Assembly: GCF_900107535.1 (NCBI RefSeq)
Contig: NZ_FNRA01000009.1
Coordinates: 180,228 to 244,227 of the forward strand
DNA: 64,000 bases
DNA from: Pedobacter hartonius
GTDB taxonomy: Bacteria; Bacteroidota; Bacteroidia; Sphingobacteriales; Sphingobacteriaceae
Reading direction: 5' to 3'
Part shown: positions 45,827 to 56,150 of the stretch, piece by piece
How the letters are laid out: every line of letters starts with the position of its first letter
How positions within the stretch are numbered: position 1 is the first letter of the stretch
Translations under genes and position numbers: made by a program
The notes under the pieces: generated by a model
Seen by the model: the letters and a program-made list of their open reading frames with translations, nothing else
Databases searched by the model: none
What the model was told of the DNA's origin: nothing

Positions 45827-47661
45827 TGGCAAGGGAGAAATTAAACAGCGGAAACGCATCGGGCATTGAATTAAATAAAGCAAAACTAAACAAGGAAACC
45901 TTAACCCATGTTGCGCGGTTACTCACGTATCTGAAACCATACCGCGGACAATTCATAGCAGCATTATTCTTTCTTTTTTTATCGAGTTTGGTGGGGCTTG
46001 CCTTTCCGTCATTTATAGGCGCACTCATCGATACCGCCCAGGGGAAGCATAACAATAGCTATTTACCGGGCACCATACAAGGCATTCTTTTATTGGCCTT
46101 CGGGGTATTAGCCTTGCAGGCAGTGGTCTCATATTTTCGCATTTTATGGTTTGTGAATGTGGCAGAGCACTCACTGGCCGACATCAGGCGCGATACTTAC
46201 TTCAAGCTGATCACGCTGCCGATGAACTTCTTCTCCAACCGCAGAGTTGGCGAGCTCAACAGCCGGATATCTGCAGATCTGTCACAGGTTCAGGACACGC
46301 TCACCACCACCATTGCCGAAATGTTAAGACAGTCAGTTTTACTGGTAGGCGGCATTATTTTTATGGCTGTCATTTCAAAAAAACTGGTTTTTGCACTGCT
46401 CCTGGTTTTACCGGTCATGATTGTCTTTGCGGTTTTCTTCGGCAGGTATATCAAAAAGATATCACGCCAGGCACAGGATAAAATGGCAGAATCCAATACC
46501 ATAGTTGAAGAAACCCTGCTGGGCATAGCCAACGTGAAAGCTTTTGTAAATGAATCATTCGAAGCCACGCGTTACAGCAATACCATTCACGATGTGGCCA
46601 ATATTGCCATTAAGGGCGCAAAATTCAGGGGCATGTTTGTTTCCTTTATTGTGCTTTGTGTTTTTGGCGGTATTCTGGCGGTTGTAGGTTATGGTTGTGT
46701 GCTGGTAAGCCAGCACGAAATCACCTTTGGTGAATTGCTGAAATTCTCTCTTTACGCGATGTTTTTAGGTACCTCTCTGGGCAGTTTCCCGGAGCTGTTT
46801 GCAAACGTACAAAAAACCGTAGGCGCCAGCGAAAGGGTACTGGAAATATTAGCCGAAGAAGGCGAAGAAGTATCCATAGACGAAAAGGACAATACGGTGA
46901 AACAAAAAATAGAGGGAAACCTGTCGTTCCGCAATGTCAATTTCGCCTATCCGTCCCGGCCTGAAACCGAAGTATTGACCAATGTATCCTTTGAGGCCAA
47001 AGCCGGTCAGAAAATAGCCATCGTAGGCCCCAGCGGCTCCGGAAAATCTACAACTGCCGGATTGATATTACAGTTCTATCATCCGCAAAACGGAGAAATA
47101 CTGTTTGACGGCAAAACTGCAGCTGAGTATTCCCTTACCGACATCAGGAGCCAGGTAGCTATTGTTCCTCAGGATGTCATGTTATTTGGCGGCACCATAT
47201 TGGAAAACATTGCCTATGGCAAATTAAATGCTACCAAAGAGGAAATTATACAATCGGCAAAACGGGCAAACGCACATCAGTTTATCACTTCATTCCCTGA
47301 AGGTTATGAAACAGTGGTTGGGGAACGCGGTGTAAAACTATCAGGCGGGCAGCGCCAGCGCATTGCTATTGCCCGGGCATTACTGAAAAACCCATCGATA
47401 CTGATCCTGGATGAGGCCACCTCTTCGTTAGACTCTGAATCGGAACGTTTGGTGCAGGAGGCCCTGGAAGAGTTAATGAAGGGCCGTACTTCTATTATTA
47501 TCGCCCATCGGTTAGCTACAATCCGTGAGGCACACATGATTCTTGTGATGGAGAAGGGACAGATCATTGAATCTGGCAGTCACCAGGAATTGATTAGAAC
47601 TGAGCAGGGATTATACAGGTATTTAAGCGGCTTACAGTTTGAATTGGGCATAACTGAATAA
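45826..47661 (+). CDS. ABC exporter half-transporter (MsbA/BmrA-like)
   Basis: 611 residues. Six membrane helices in the first 340 residues (for example FIAALFFLFLSSLVGLAF) and an ATPase with Walker A GPSGSGKST, Q-loop VPQDVMLFGG, signature LSGGQRQRIAIARALL, Walker B ILILDEATSS and H-loop IIAHRLA. Complete and typical; a homodimeric lipid or drug exporter is likely. The gene is divergent from the SDR at 44664. A truncated AraC-type fragment follows. Confidence 0.94.
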   Translation: MAREKLNSGNASGIELNKAKLNKETLTHVARLLTYLKPYRGQFIAALFFLFLSSLVGLAFPSFIGALIDTAQGKHNNSYLPGTIQGILLLAFGVLALQAVVSYFRILWFVNVAEHSLADIRRDTYFKLITLPMNFFSNRRVGELNSRISADLSQVQDTLTTTIAEMLRQSVLLVGGIIFMAVISKKLVFALLLVLPVMIVFAVFFGRYIKKISRQAQDKMAESNTIVEETLLGIANVKAFVNESFEATRYSNTIHDVANIAIKGAKFRGMFVSFIVLCVFGGILAVVGYGCVLVSQHEITFGELLKFSLYAMFLGTSLGSFPELFANVQKTVGASERVLEILAEEGEEVSIDEKDNTVKQKIEGNLSFRNVNFAYPSRPETEVLTNVSFEAKAGQKIAIVGPSGSGKSTTAGLILQFYHPQNGEILFDGKTAAEYSLTDIRSQVAIVPQDVMLFGGTILENIAYGKLNATKEEIIQSAKRANAHQFITSFPEGYETVVGERGVKLSGGQRQRIAIARALLKNPSILILDEATSSLDSESERLVQEALEELMKGRTSIIIAHRLATIREAHMILVMEKGQIIESGSHQELIRTEQGLYRYLSGLQFELGITE

Positions 47662-47752
47662 GTCATGCCCTTTGCCGGGATAGTGGCGGGCTATGAGGTG
47701 ACCACAGATTTTTTTTATCATCGCATTTAAAAAGCTAAGTTCCGGCGAGATT

Positions 47753-48028
47753 ATGTATGGCAGGACACGTTATGACCATGAGAGCGGATCTATGTACTTC
47801 TCGCCGCATTATCTGAGCGATCTTTTACGCTCGCTGACAGGTCAGAGTGCGCAGCAGCATATCCAGGAAAAGCTGCTCAGTAAAGCCAAAGAATATTTAT
47901 CTTCAACAAGCCTTTCAGTTGCCGAGATCGCCTATCAACTGGGCTTTGAATATCCGCAATCTTTCAACAAGCTTTTTAAAAAGAAAACGGATCTGTCTCC
48001 GCTGGAATTCCGGCAAAAGTTCAATTAA
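47753..48028 (+). pseudogene. C-terminal fragment of an AraC-family regulator
   Basis: 91 codons, of which those from about 47801 match the DNA-binding end of an AraC-type protein: SPHYLSDLLRSLTGQSAQQH, AKEYLSSTSLSVAEIAYQLG, FEYPQSFNKLFKKKTDLSP, ending FRQKFN. The sensor half and the first HTH helix are missing. The first 16 codons do not fit the family. The N-terminal counterpart of the same regulator subfamily sits at 57195-57407 on the other strand. Confidence 0.82.
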
Positions 48029-48074
48029 TCCCTGATCCATATCGCCTTTCTTATCCTGCTCACATGCTCCAGTG

Positions 48075-49097
48075 TCATCGCCAGCCAAGTGCAGGGGCAA
48101 CATGCTCCAAAATAGAAGATAGTACATGAATGTTATAGTCAACCCCCAAAGTATTCGGTATCGTCAAAAGTAACGTATCTGCTTCTTGTATCGCTTCGTC
48201 CTGAGCCAGTTCCCTGATGAGTTGATCAGGTTCAGCTGCATAGCTCCTGCCGAAGACCGCCCGTTGATCAGCTTCAATGTAACCAAAGCTATCGCCCCCT
48301 TTTGCCTGCTGGCCAAAGTAAAGTCTGTCCTGCTCATTGATCAATGCAAAAATGGAGCGGCTTACCGAAACTCTTGGTTCGCGTTGGTGACCGGCTTTCA
48401 CCCAGGCTTCTTTGTACAACCTGATTTGTTCTGCCTGCTGGATATGGAAAGGTTTGCCGTTTTCGTCAAATTTCAAGGTAGAACTTTGCAGGTTCATACC
48501 GTTCGCAGCCGCCCAAACCGCGGTTGCATTAGAGGCAGCTCCCCACCAGATACGCTCGGGCAATCCTTCGGAATGCGGCTCCAGACGTAACAAACCCGGC
48601 GGGTTCGGAAACATGGGATAAGGATTAGGCTCGGCAAATCCGTCACCTTTCAATCGATCTAAAAACTGCAAAGCCTTTTGTCGCCCCATGTCTGCATCGG
48701 TTTCACCATCGGCAGGTGCATAACCGAAATGGCGCCACCCTTCGATGACCTGCTCGGGCGATCCCCTACTCAGGCCTAACTGTAAACGCCCGCCGGAGAT
48801 CAGGTCAGCAGCGCCGGCATCTTCCACCATATACAGCGGGTTCTCATAACGCATATCAATGACACCGGTACCGATCTCTATTTTGTTGGTCCTGGTACCA
48901 ATGGCAGAAAGCAAAGGAAATGGGGAAGCCAACTGCCGTGCAAAATGATGAACCCGGAAATAGGCACCGTCCAAACCTATTTGTTCCGCAGCAACAGCCA
49001 GATCAATGGACTGCAGCAATGTGTCACCCGCGGTACGGGTATTGTACGCGGGATGGTCAGACCAATGCCCGAATGATAAAAATCCTATTTTCTTCAT
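48075..49097 (-). CDS. LLM-class flavin-dependent oxidoreductase
   Basis: 340 residues from the ATG at 49095-49097 (MKKIGFLSFGHWSDH); a longer in-frame start adds a non-homologous leader. Family features: GAYFRVHHFARQLASPFPLL, TNKIEIGTGVIDMRYENPLYMVEDAGAADLISGGR, LQLGLSRGSPEQ, and WGAASNATAVWAAANGMNL. Luciferase-like TIM barrel that binds FMN. The substrate is unknown. Convergent with the AraC fragment. Confidence 0.9.
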   Translation of the reverse strand: MKKIGFLSFGHWSDHPAYNTRTAGDTLLQSIDLAVAAEQIGLDGAYFRVHHFARQLASPFPLLSAIGTRTNKIEIGTGVIDMRYENPLYMVEDAGAADLISGGRLQLGLSRGSPEQVIEGWRHFGYAPADGETDADMGRQKALQFLDRLKGDGFAEPNPYPMFPNPPGLLRLEPHSEGLPERIWWGAASNATAVWAAANGMNLQSSTLKFDENGKPFHIQQAEQIRLYKEAWVKAGHQREPRVSVSRSIFALINEQDRLYFGQQAKGGDSFGYIEADQRAVFGRSYAAEPDQLIRELAQDEAIQEADTLLLTIPNTLGVDYNIHVLSSILEHVAPALGWR

Positions 49098-49149
49098 CAA
49101 TAGCTTAATAATATACCTGCAAATGTAATATCCCGGTAGTCCGCACAGG

Positions 49150-49866
49150 TCATGGATTAGTAATAATAGACCCTCGTTTATACCTGTGGTATGAAATGAT
49201 AGCCAATAGCGCAACCAGCGCTACGGTTATATAAACCCAGGCCGGAATCGGAACGGGATCTCCCTGCGCATAAGAATGGAGTCCTGTCAGATAATAGTTT
49301 ACACCAAAGTAGGTCATGATAATTATAGAAAAGGCCAGCAATGATAACAGGTTAAAAAGGTATTTGCTCCTCATTTTGGGGATCAGCCTCACATGCAGCA
49401 CAAATGCGTATATAATGACAGAGATAAAAGCCCAGGTCTCTTTAGGATCCCAGCTCCAATACCTTCCCCAGCTCTCATTAGCCCAGATACCGCCAAGAAA
49501 AGTACCTACGGAAAGCAAAAATATACCTACCGTCAGCGACATTTCATTTACAATGGTAAGTTCTACTACTGATGCTTTTACTTTGGCACTGATTTTTTTA
49601 TGGTCTATAATGTACAACAGCAATACTACTGTGCCCAGCAGCGCACTTAAACCGAAGAATCCATAACTGGAAGTTATAATTGCGACATGTACCATCAGCC
49701 AGTAAGATTTAAGTACCGGCACCAGCGGGGTAATCTGCGGGTTCATTTGTGAGCCTCCGTAATCATTTTCAACAAAAGTGGCCAGCGCCATAGAGAACGC
49801 ATAAAATAATAATAGGGCGCCCGTGGTTCGGGTAGAGAAGATCATCCTGCTTAACTGTGAAATCAT
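49150..49866 (-). CDS. CcsA/ResC-type cytochrome c biogenesis protein, internally deleted
   Basis: 238 residues. The first 40 (SRMIFSTRTTGALLLFYAFS, FVENDYGG) match the very start of the long CcsBA fusion proteins of Bacteroidota. From MNPQITPLVPVLKSYWLMVH onward it matches the C-terminal CcsA part, with five further membrane helices and the haem-handling motif WGRYWSWDPKETW. About 750-800 residues that normally lie between appear to be missing, joined in frame. It may still fold as a small membrane protein but should not carry out haem ligation alone. Confidence 0.8.
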   Translation of the reverse strand: MISQLSRMIFSTRTTGALLLFYAFSMALATFVENDYGGSQMNPQITPLVPVLKSYWLMVHVAIITSSYGFFGLSALLGTVVLLLYIIDHKKISAKVKASVVELTIVNEMSLTVGIFLLSVGTFLGGIWANESWGRYWSWDPKETWAFISVIIYAFVLHVRLIPKMRSKYLFNLLSLLAFSIIIMTYFGVNYYLTGLHSYAQGDPVPIPAWVYITVALVALLAIISYHRYKRGSIITNP

Positions 49867-50048
49867 TTTTTGTATTTAATGGGCTTCTTTTCGCGGGCCG
49901 GCTACATATTAGAAATTTTTAGGCGGTAGAATGACTGTTTGGAAAAAAAAGATAATCAGATGATAGTTCAGTACCTGCTTGCTTCGCCAATGTAAACGGC
50001 CTTTTACCGAAGCACTATCACGCTAAACTTGTTTGTAGTTTTCCTTAC

Positions 50049-51215
50049 TTATTCTTCATCCCCGGTATTCACCATTTTTGCCAGTACAAAAAACGTTTTT
50101 CGGGTAACAATACCTGCGCCTGGTTTCAAATCCTGTACTGGTGTGATCTCAGTGTATCCAATATCCGAAACCCCTTTGGCAACAGCAATACGCTCAAATA
50201 CTGTCTCTTTTGCATCCTGTTTTTTTACCCGGAATATATAATCCTGACCGCCGTTATTCACGATTGCTTCGTCTGGCACTGCCGGTAATACAGCATTACC
50301 AATGCTGATGATCGCCGTGATGTTCATTCCCTCGATCAAACCTGCCTTATTCCCCATTACTACCGCATGAACGGGAATCGTTTTACTTTGATTGGCGAAG
50401 GCAGTTCCGATGGAGTAAATTTTCGCATCGTATTCCTTTCCCGCACTGTTGGTTAGGGTAAAATGAATAAGCTGCCCTGCTTTTACTTTGGGAAGGTCTT
50501 TTTCGTAGACGAACAGATCCAGGTGTAGCTGTGAATTATTCACTATCTGCGCAATAGGTGTTGACGCATCTACATTGGAACCAATTTGTGCGGACACTTC
50601 ACTTATGGTACCACTTATAGGAGCAAGGACAGGTATACTGGTGACGATCCGGCCCCGGCTGGCTGAGCTGAGCGAAATGCCTAATGCAGACATTTGTATT
50701 TGCTGAGATTTGTAGGAGGCCGTTAATGCTGCCAGTTCAGCCTCTGCTTTTTGTAGATTCTTTAAGGGTGCAGCATTCCCGGCAACCAGCTCCTTCTGTC
50801 TTTCGTATTCCTGCCTGGCCAGGTTCAGCTGCGCCTGGGTAGTTTGCGATTCCTGCTGTAATTGCGCAATCTGAGGGTTCAGAATAGTTGCAATAACCTG
50901 TCCTTTTTTTACATAATTGCCGGGTTGCACGGTCAGCGTACGGACTGTGCCGTTCGACACGGATGTCACCATTGCCTTATTCTGATTGGGCACCGACAGT
51001 AAACCATTGGCTTTGATTGCGGTAGCCAGGTTTTTCATTTCGATCATCCCGAATTCAATCCCCGCGGTTTTTATCTGATTTGCGGTAAGGCTTACCTCGT
51101 TGGTAACAGGAGCAGCGGTTTCCTCTTCAGCATCCTCTTTTGGTGCGGCCTGTTTACATGCGGTAACGGTGGTAATGAGTACTAAATATATAAAAGGCTT
51201 ATAAATGAAATTCAT
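50049..51215 (-). CDS. RND efflux periplasmic adaptor (CusB/HlyD family)
   Basis: 388 residues with a lipoprotein-type leader (IYLVLITTVTACKQ). Membrane-fusion features: a barrel-sandwich half around GTVRTLTVQPGNYVKKGQVIA, a coiled hairpin (QLQQESQTTQAQLNLARQEYERQKEL), the second lipoyl half PVLAPISGTISEVSAQIG, and beta-barrel/membrane-proximal parts. It should link the inner-membrane pump to the outer-membrane channel. The gene ends the operon, 9 bp after the pump gene. Confidence 0.93.
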   Translation of the reverse strand: MNFIYKPFIYLVLITTVTACKQAAPKEDAEEETAAPVTNEVSLTANQIKTAGIEFGMIEMKNLATAIKANGLLSVPNQNKAMVTSVSNGTVRTLTVQPGNYVKKGQVIATILNPQIAQLQQESQTTQAQLNLARQEYERQKELVAGNAAPLKNLQKAEAELAALTASYKSQQIQMSALGISLSSASRGRIVTSIPVLAPISGTISEVSAQIGSNVDASTPIAQIVNNSQLHLDLFVYEKDLPKVKAGQLIHFTLTNSAGKEYDAKIYSIGTAFANQSKTIPVHAVVMGNKAGLIEGMNITAIISIGNAVLPAVPDEAIVNNGGQDYIFRVKKQDAKETVFERIAVAKGVSDIGYTEITPVQDLKPGAGIVTRKTFFVLAKMVNTGDEE

Positions 51216-51224
51216 AAAGATGTC

Positions 51225-54200
51225 TTATTTGGTGTTGGTGTAATAATTCAGTTGAATGGCAGACTGGTTAAATTCATTCAATACATCAAGATAGTTGCGC
51301 TGAATATCAATAGCCTGTGCCAGATACTGCGATAGCCCGGCAAAGCCAATCTCGCCAGAACGGTAAGCCAGATTTGCAGCTTTAATAATGGCATCGGCCT
51401 GTTTTAAACCTGTACTGGTGTAGTAATCTAACAAATCGCCGTTTTTTTCCAGCTTTTCAAGTTCCTGATGATAGGCTGTACTGAATACAAGTTGCTGTTC
51501 CTTAAGTACAGTTTGCTGGTAGCTTTGTTCAAGCTGTGCGGCTTTATAATTATGCCTGTACTGTCCGCGCCCAAACAGCGGGATGCCTACAGAAACAGAA
51601 AATCCGGAAAAAGGCGGACTGATCCCATACAACCGCTGGGAAAAAAAGCGGCCTTCAAAGGAGGGCATCTGGCTTTGTCCAACTACTTTCGCTTCGGCTC
51701 CGGCAATACTCACATTTTGCTGCTGTATTTTTAACAGGGGATGGACATTATTTTCAAACCTTGTTGCATCCAATGCCACTCTTTCCAGTGGTAAACTGTC
51801 AGGCAACAGGGCCAGATCTGTATTCAGTAAACGTTTCATTGTTTCCTGCTGGCTACGGATATCTTTGAGGATCAAACGCAGCTGTACACTGGTTTCTTTA
51901 GCCTTCGCCTGTGCAGCAATACTATCCAGACCCGCATTTTCACCCGTCTTTACCCTCAGCACAGCAGCTTTGGACAGTGTTCCATAAATGCTATCCAGCT
52001 TTTGCCACAAACGTTGTTTGCTCTGTTGGTACCACAAACTGTAATAAGTGCCAGTGATGTTTTTCTTTAGCTCTAAAATCTGCGCCTGCCTGGAATATTC
52101 CGCAGCCCGCGTTTTTTCTTCCAATAGTCCCTTTCGGGCGCTGTATAAGCCCGGCCAGTCCAGACTTTGTGATACACCAATCTTCAATATACCTTTCCGG
52201 TCTTCGGGATTCAGATCTTCATTCTCCACAAAAACACCTGTTTTAGGAAGTGAGAAAGAAGTTTTTTCGAGTTCTCTTTGCTGATCTATCTTAATCGCCG
52301 AGGATCGTAACTGCAAATTGCCCTGGGTACCCATTTCACAGGCATCAATGAGCGTGATCCGTTTTGAACCGGGGTATGTCTGGGCGAAAGAGGATAAACC
52401 AAAGCCCCACATTAAGAGTATGAGCAGTGCCGGTTTTACATTCACTGAAGATTTTGTTGTTCCTGATTCCTTTGATATTCCCGATGGTTTTGCTGTTCGT
52501 TCCGGTTTGCCCTTTGTGAAAATCAGATACAGCAACGGCAGCACTACTAAGGTTAACAAGGTGGCTGTCAGCAGACCTCCAATTACAACAGTGGCCAGCG
52601 GCTTTTGAACCTCTGCTCCTGCGCTCGTAGAAACAGCCATCGGCAGAAAGCCAAGAGATGCGACCGTTGCAGTCATTAACACGGGTCGCAACCTGTCTTT
52701 TGTACCCTGGTAAACGCGTTCGAGGATATCGTCCACCCCGTCTTTGGCCAACTGGTTAAACGTTCCTATCAGTACAATTCCATTCAAAACCGCTACCCCG
52801 AACAAGGCAATAAACCCTACACCCGCCGAAATGCTGAAAGGCATCCCTCTGAGCAGTAGTGCAAATATTCCGCCAATGGCCGACATAGGTATGGCGCTAA
52901 AGATCAGGATGGCTTGTTTGATGGATTTGAATGTAATGTACAGCAGCATAAAAATTAACAGTAATGCTGCCGGAACCGCAATCATCAACCTTTGACTGGC
53001 CTGACGTAAATTCTCAAATGTTCCTCCGTACGTATAGTAGTACCCTGTTGGTAAAGGAACCCTTGAATTAAGTTTTAACTGAACCTCTTTCACTACACTT
53101 TCTACATCTCTGCCATTGACATTAAAGCTTACCACAATACGCCTTCTGGCATTCTCCCTGCTGATCTGCGCCGGCCCCGTTTCATAAGCTACATTGGCTA
53201 CCTGTGATAGCGGTACCTGATTTCCATCCGGTGTAGGAATAAACAATTCACTTACATTTTCTATATCGTTTCGGTGTGCAGAATCGAGCCTGACAACCAG
53301 GTCAAACCTGCGTTCATTTTCATAAATAGAACCTGTAATATTCCCTGCAAAGGCGGTGCTGATCACCTGGTTGACATCTTCTATATTTAAACCATAGTTA
53401 GCCATTCTGGCACGGTCATACTTCACTGTAATCTGAGGTAAACCGCTCACCCGTTCTACCTGAGGCTGGGTCACTCCATCCACCGGTTTAATGGCCTGCG
53501 CCACTTTTGCGGCCAGTAGATTGAGTGTATCCAGGTTCTCTCCAAAAATTTTCACTGCCACATCCTGTTTAACGCCGGTCATCAGCTCATTAAAACGCAT
53601 TTGAATGGGCTGGCTGGGTTCAGCAATTACGCCGGGTATATCTGCAAGCGTTTTGCGCATATCATCCGCAAGTTCATAAAAGCCTTTGTCGTCAGGCCAT
53701 TCCGATTTGTCCTTAAGGACCACTATCAGGTCAGATGCTTCAGGCGGCATAGGGTCTGTGGCCACATCAGCGCTTCCTGTTTTACCTACAACCATTTTAA
53801 CTTCAGGATATTTACGTAACATGCGTTCTGCCTGCATGATGGTTTCTGTTGTTTGCGACAAAGAGGTTCCCTGGGGCAGCACAAATTCAATCGCATAGTC
53901 GCCCTCTTCTAACTGAGGAATAAACTCACCACCCATTTGAGAGAAAACAAACGCACTAATTACCAGAAGAATGACCGCCACAGCAACAACCTGGTATTTA
54001 AAACGCAGGGCCGCTTTTAATACAGGCTTATATTTGCGCTGGAAAAAACCAACCATACGATCAGAAAATGTCTTTTTTGGTTCAGCGTTTTTGGAAAGAA
54101 ACAGGGCCGACACCATTGGAATGTAAGTCAATGACAGTATCAATGCACCCAAAATCGCAAAGGCGACTGTCTGCGCCATCGGTCTGAACATCTTTCCTTC

Positions 54201-55607
54201 AGTACCGGTCAGTGTAAGTATAGGTATGTAAACTACTAAAATGATAATTTCACCAAAGGCAGCACTGCTGCGGATCCGGGAAGCAGACAGAAAAACTTCA
54301 TCATCCATTTCCTCCTGGGTAAAGCGGCCTGCGGTTTTACGTTGTACCAGATGGTGCATGGTAGCCTCTACAATGATAACCGCCCCATCCACGATCAGGC
54401 CAAAATCAATAGCCCCCAAAGACATGAGGTTGGCAGAAACACCAAACAGGTTCATCAGGGAAAGCGCAAAAAGCAAGGATAAAGGAATTGCAGAAGCGAC
54501 GATCAACCCAGCGCGCCAGTTGCCAAGAAATAACACCAACACAAATATCACAATCAGCGCACCTTCGGTTAAGTTACGTTCTACAGTGCTGATAGCTCTT
54601 TTAATCAAATTGGTACGGTCCAGAAAAGGTTCTATAACGACATCGCCGGGAAGCGATTGCTGTACCAGTTTCATCCGCTCTTTGACAAGGGCTACCACCT
54701 CGGCACTATTTGCTCCTTTAGTCATCAGTACAATTCCCCCCACTACTTCCTTTTCGCCATTATAGGTCATCGCGCCATATCGTGCCGGCGAGCCCAGTTG
54801 AATCTTAGCCACGTTCTTTATCAGTACAGGGACACCATTGGATTGTCTTTTGATGATCGTATTTTCAATATCCGGGATACCCGACATCAATCCAACGCCC
54901 CTGATAAAATAGGCGTTCGGTTTTTTATCAATATACGCACCACCGGTATTCTGATTATTTTTCTCTAAGGCCGAAAAAACTTCGGGAATGGTCACTTCCA
55001 TCGCTTTCAGCTTGTCAGGGTCAAGTGCAACTTCAAATTGTTTGGATACCCCTCCAAAAGCAGTCACTTCGGCAACGCCGGCAATACCATAGAGTTGGCG
55101 GATAACGATCCAGTCCTGCATAGTTCGCAGATCCATAGCCGTGTACTTTCTTTCACAGCCCTTTTTAGGATGGAGAATATATTGATAAATTTCGCCCAGG
55201 CCTGTAGTTACAGGTGTCATTTCCGGTCTGCCCGTACCTTTGGGAATTTCTTCCTGAACTTCATTCAGCTTCTCTGCGATCAGCTGTCTTGCGAAGTATA
55301 CATCAACTGACTCTTTGAATACGATTGTAATTACGCTGAGTCCGAACCTTGACATAGATCGCATTTCAGTGATATTTGGCAGGTTTGACAGCGATCGTTC
55401 TACAGGATAAGTAATGAACTGTTCAACTTCCTGCGCAGCTAATGTGGGCGCTTTGGTAATTACCTGCACCTGATTATTGGTAATATCTGGTAAAGCATCC
55501 ACGGCGATTTGAGTCGTGCTCCATATTCCCCAAACTATCAGTGCAAGGGTAAAAAAGCCGATCACCAGTTTATTACGGATACTATACCGTATAATGGCAT
55601 CTAACAT
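51225..55607 (-). CDS. heavy-metal RND pump fused to a TolC-like outer-membrane factor
   Basis: 1460 residues from the ATG at 55605-55607 (MLDAIIRYSIRNKLVIG). Residues 1 to about 1030 are a CzcA/CusA-type pump with twelve membrane helices and the metal-pump motif FGLIVDGAVIIVEA in TM4. After a linker, residues from about 1045 have a new signal-like segment (LLILLMWGFGLSSFAQ) and a TolC/CzcC-type outer-membrane factor with two long coiled stretches. The fusion is known in Bacteroidota. Likely exports divalent metals (Co, Zn, Cd) or Cu/Ag. Confidence 0.93.
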   Translation of the reverse strand: MLDAIIRYSIRNKLVIGFFTLALIVWGIWSTTQIAVDALPDITNNQVQVITKAPTLAAQEVEQFITYPVERSLSNLPNITEMRSMSRFGLSVITIVFKESVDVYFARQLIAEKLNEVQEEIPKGTGRPEMTPVTTGLGEIYQYILHPKKGCERKYTAMDLRTMQDWIVIRQLYGIAGVAEVTAFGGVSKQFEVALDPDKLKAMEVTIPEVFSALEKNNQNTGGAYIDKKPNAYFIRGVGLMSGIPDIENTIIKRQSNGVPVLIKNVAKIQLGSPARYGAMTYNGEKEVVGGIVLMTKGANSAEVVALVKERMKLVQQSLPGDVVIEPFLDRTNLIKRAISTVERNLTEGALIVIFVLVLFLGNWRAGLIVASAIPLSLLFALSLMNLFGVSANLMSLGAIDFGLIVDGAVIIVEATMHHLVQRKTAGRFTQEEMDDEVFLSASRIRSSAAFGEIIILVVYIPILTLTGTEGKMFRPMAQTVAFAILGALILSLTYIPMVSALFLSKNAEPKKTFSDRMVGFFQRKYKPVLKAALRFKYQVVAVAVILLVISAFVFSQMGGEFIPQLEEGDYAIEFVLPQGTSLSQTTETIMQAERMLRKYPEVKMVVGKTGSADVATDPMPPEASDLIVVLKDKSEWPDDKGFYELADDMRKTLADIPGVIAEPSQPIQMRFNELMTGVKQDVAVKIFGENLDTLNLLAAKVAQAIKPVDGVTQPQVERVSGLPQITVKYDRARMANYGLNIEDVNQVISTAFAGNITGSIYENERRFDLVVRLDSAHRNDIENVSELFIPTPDGNQVPLSQVANVAYETGPAQISRENARRRIVVSFNVNGRDVESVVKEVQLKLNSRVPLPTGYYYTYGGTFENLRQASQRLMIAVPAALLLIFMLLYITFKSIKQAILIFSAIPMSAIGGIFALLLRGMPFSISAGVGFIALFGVAVLNGIVLIGTFNQLAKDGVDDILERVYQGTKDRLRPVLMTATVASLGFLPMAVSTSAGAEVQKPLATVVIGGLLTATLLTLVVLPLLYLIFTKGKPERTAKPSGISKESGTTKSSVNVKPALLILLMWGFGLSSFAQTYPGSKRITLIDACEMGTQGNLQLRSSAIKIDQQRELEKTSFSLPKTGVFVENEDLNPEDRKGILKIGVSQSLDWPGLYSARKGLLEEKTRAAEYSRQAQILELKKNITGTYYSLWYQQSKQRLWQKLDSIYGTLSKAAVLRVKTGENAGLDSIAAQAKAKETSVQLRLILKDIRSQQETMKRLLNTDLALLPDSLPLERVALDATRFENNVHPLLKIQQQNVSIAGAEAKVVGQSQMPSFEGRFFSQRLYGISPPFSGFSVSVGIPLFGRGQYRHNYKAAQLEQSYQQTVLKEQQLVFSTAYHQELEKLEKNGDLLDYYTSTGLKQADAIIKAANLAYRSGEIGFAGLSQYLAQAIDIQRNYLDVLNEFNQSAIQLNYYTNTK

Positions 55608-55680
55608 AAATTTCTGAAAAAATAGATAAAGCACAACCTTCCTGATAAGGGGCAATGCACAATTAAAAAAGGAAGAAAAT

Positions 55681-55995
55681 TTATGCTATTTGGGGAGGCT
55701 GCCAGATTTTTATGCTTTGTTCCTGTACAGGAACTACCGCAACATCAGGATACAGACGCATGACAGTTTGTGAAAACACCGTTACAGATACTTTTGAAGT
55801 GATATGCCTGACTGTAGAACAACAATAACAAGAACAAAAAGGGGGGCAACTTTCCTGCTCCTTTTGGTTATGAGCCATTTGGTCTTTCTGAATGGAGGTA
55901 AATACTTCACCGGTAGCTACGTCTTCTTTATCCTGACATGGCATAAGCGCCAGGAATGCAAAATAGAGACCTAATACAATTGTAAAGTATTTCAT
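55681..55995 (-). CDS. small Cys-rich envelope protein (DUF6660-like)
   Basis: 104 residues from the ATG at 55993-55995; the nine-base longer form would use a TTG start. N-terminal hydrophobic segment ending LMPCQDKED, possibly a lipoprotein signal. The core is a histidine/cysteine motif, QESCPPFCSCYCCST, five cysteines in ten residues. It lies 73 bp upstream of the metal pump gene, as such proteins usually do, so metal sensing or handling is inferred. The family name is from memory. Confidence 0.72.
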   Translation of the reverse strand: MKYFTIVLGLYFAFLALMPCQDKEDVATGEVFTSIQKDQMAHNQKEQESCPPFCSCYCCSTVRHITSKVSVTVFSQTVMRLYPDVAVVPVQEQSIKIWQPPQIA

Positions 55996-56150
55996 TTGTT
56001 TCAAAAGTATAAAATAAAAACTAAAAATAAAATTTAAACGTCAATGTACTTCCTTTTTGTAACCCTCCCCTGTATCCAACAAAACCTGAATAAAAAAAAC
56101 ATTGCATACCACTTTAAGGCCACAATGGTTACAAAATAGGTGTTGTATAT

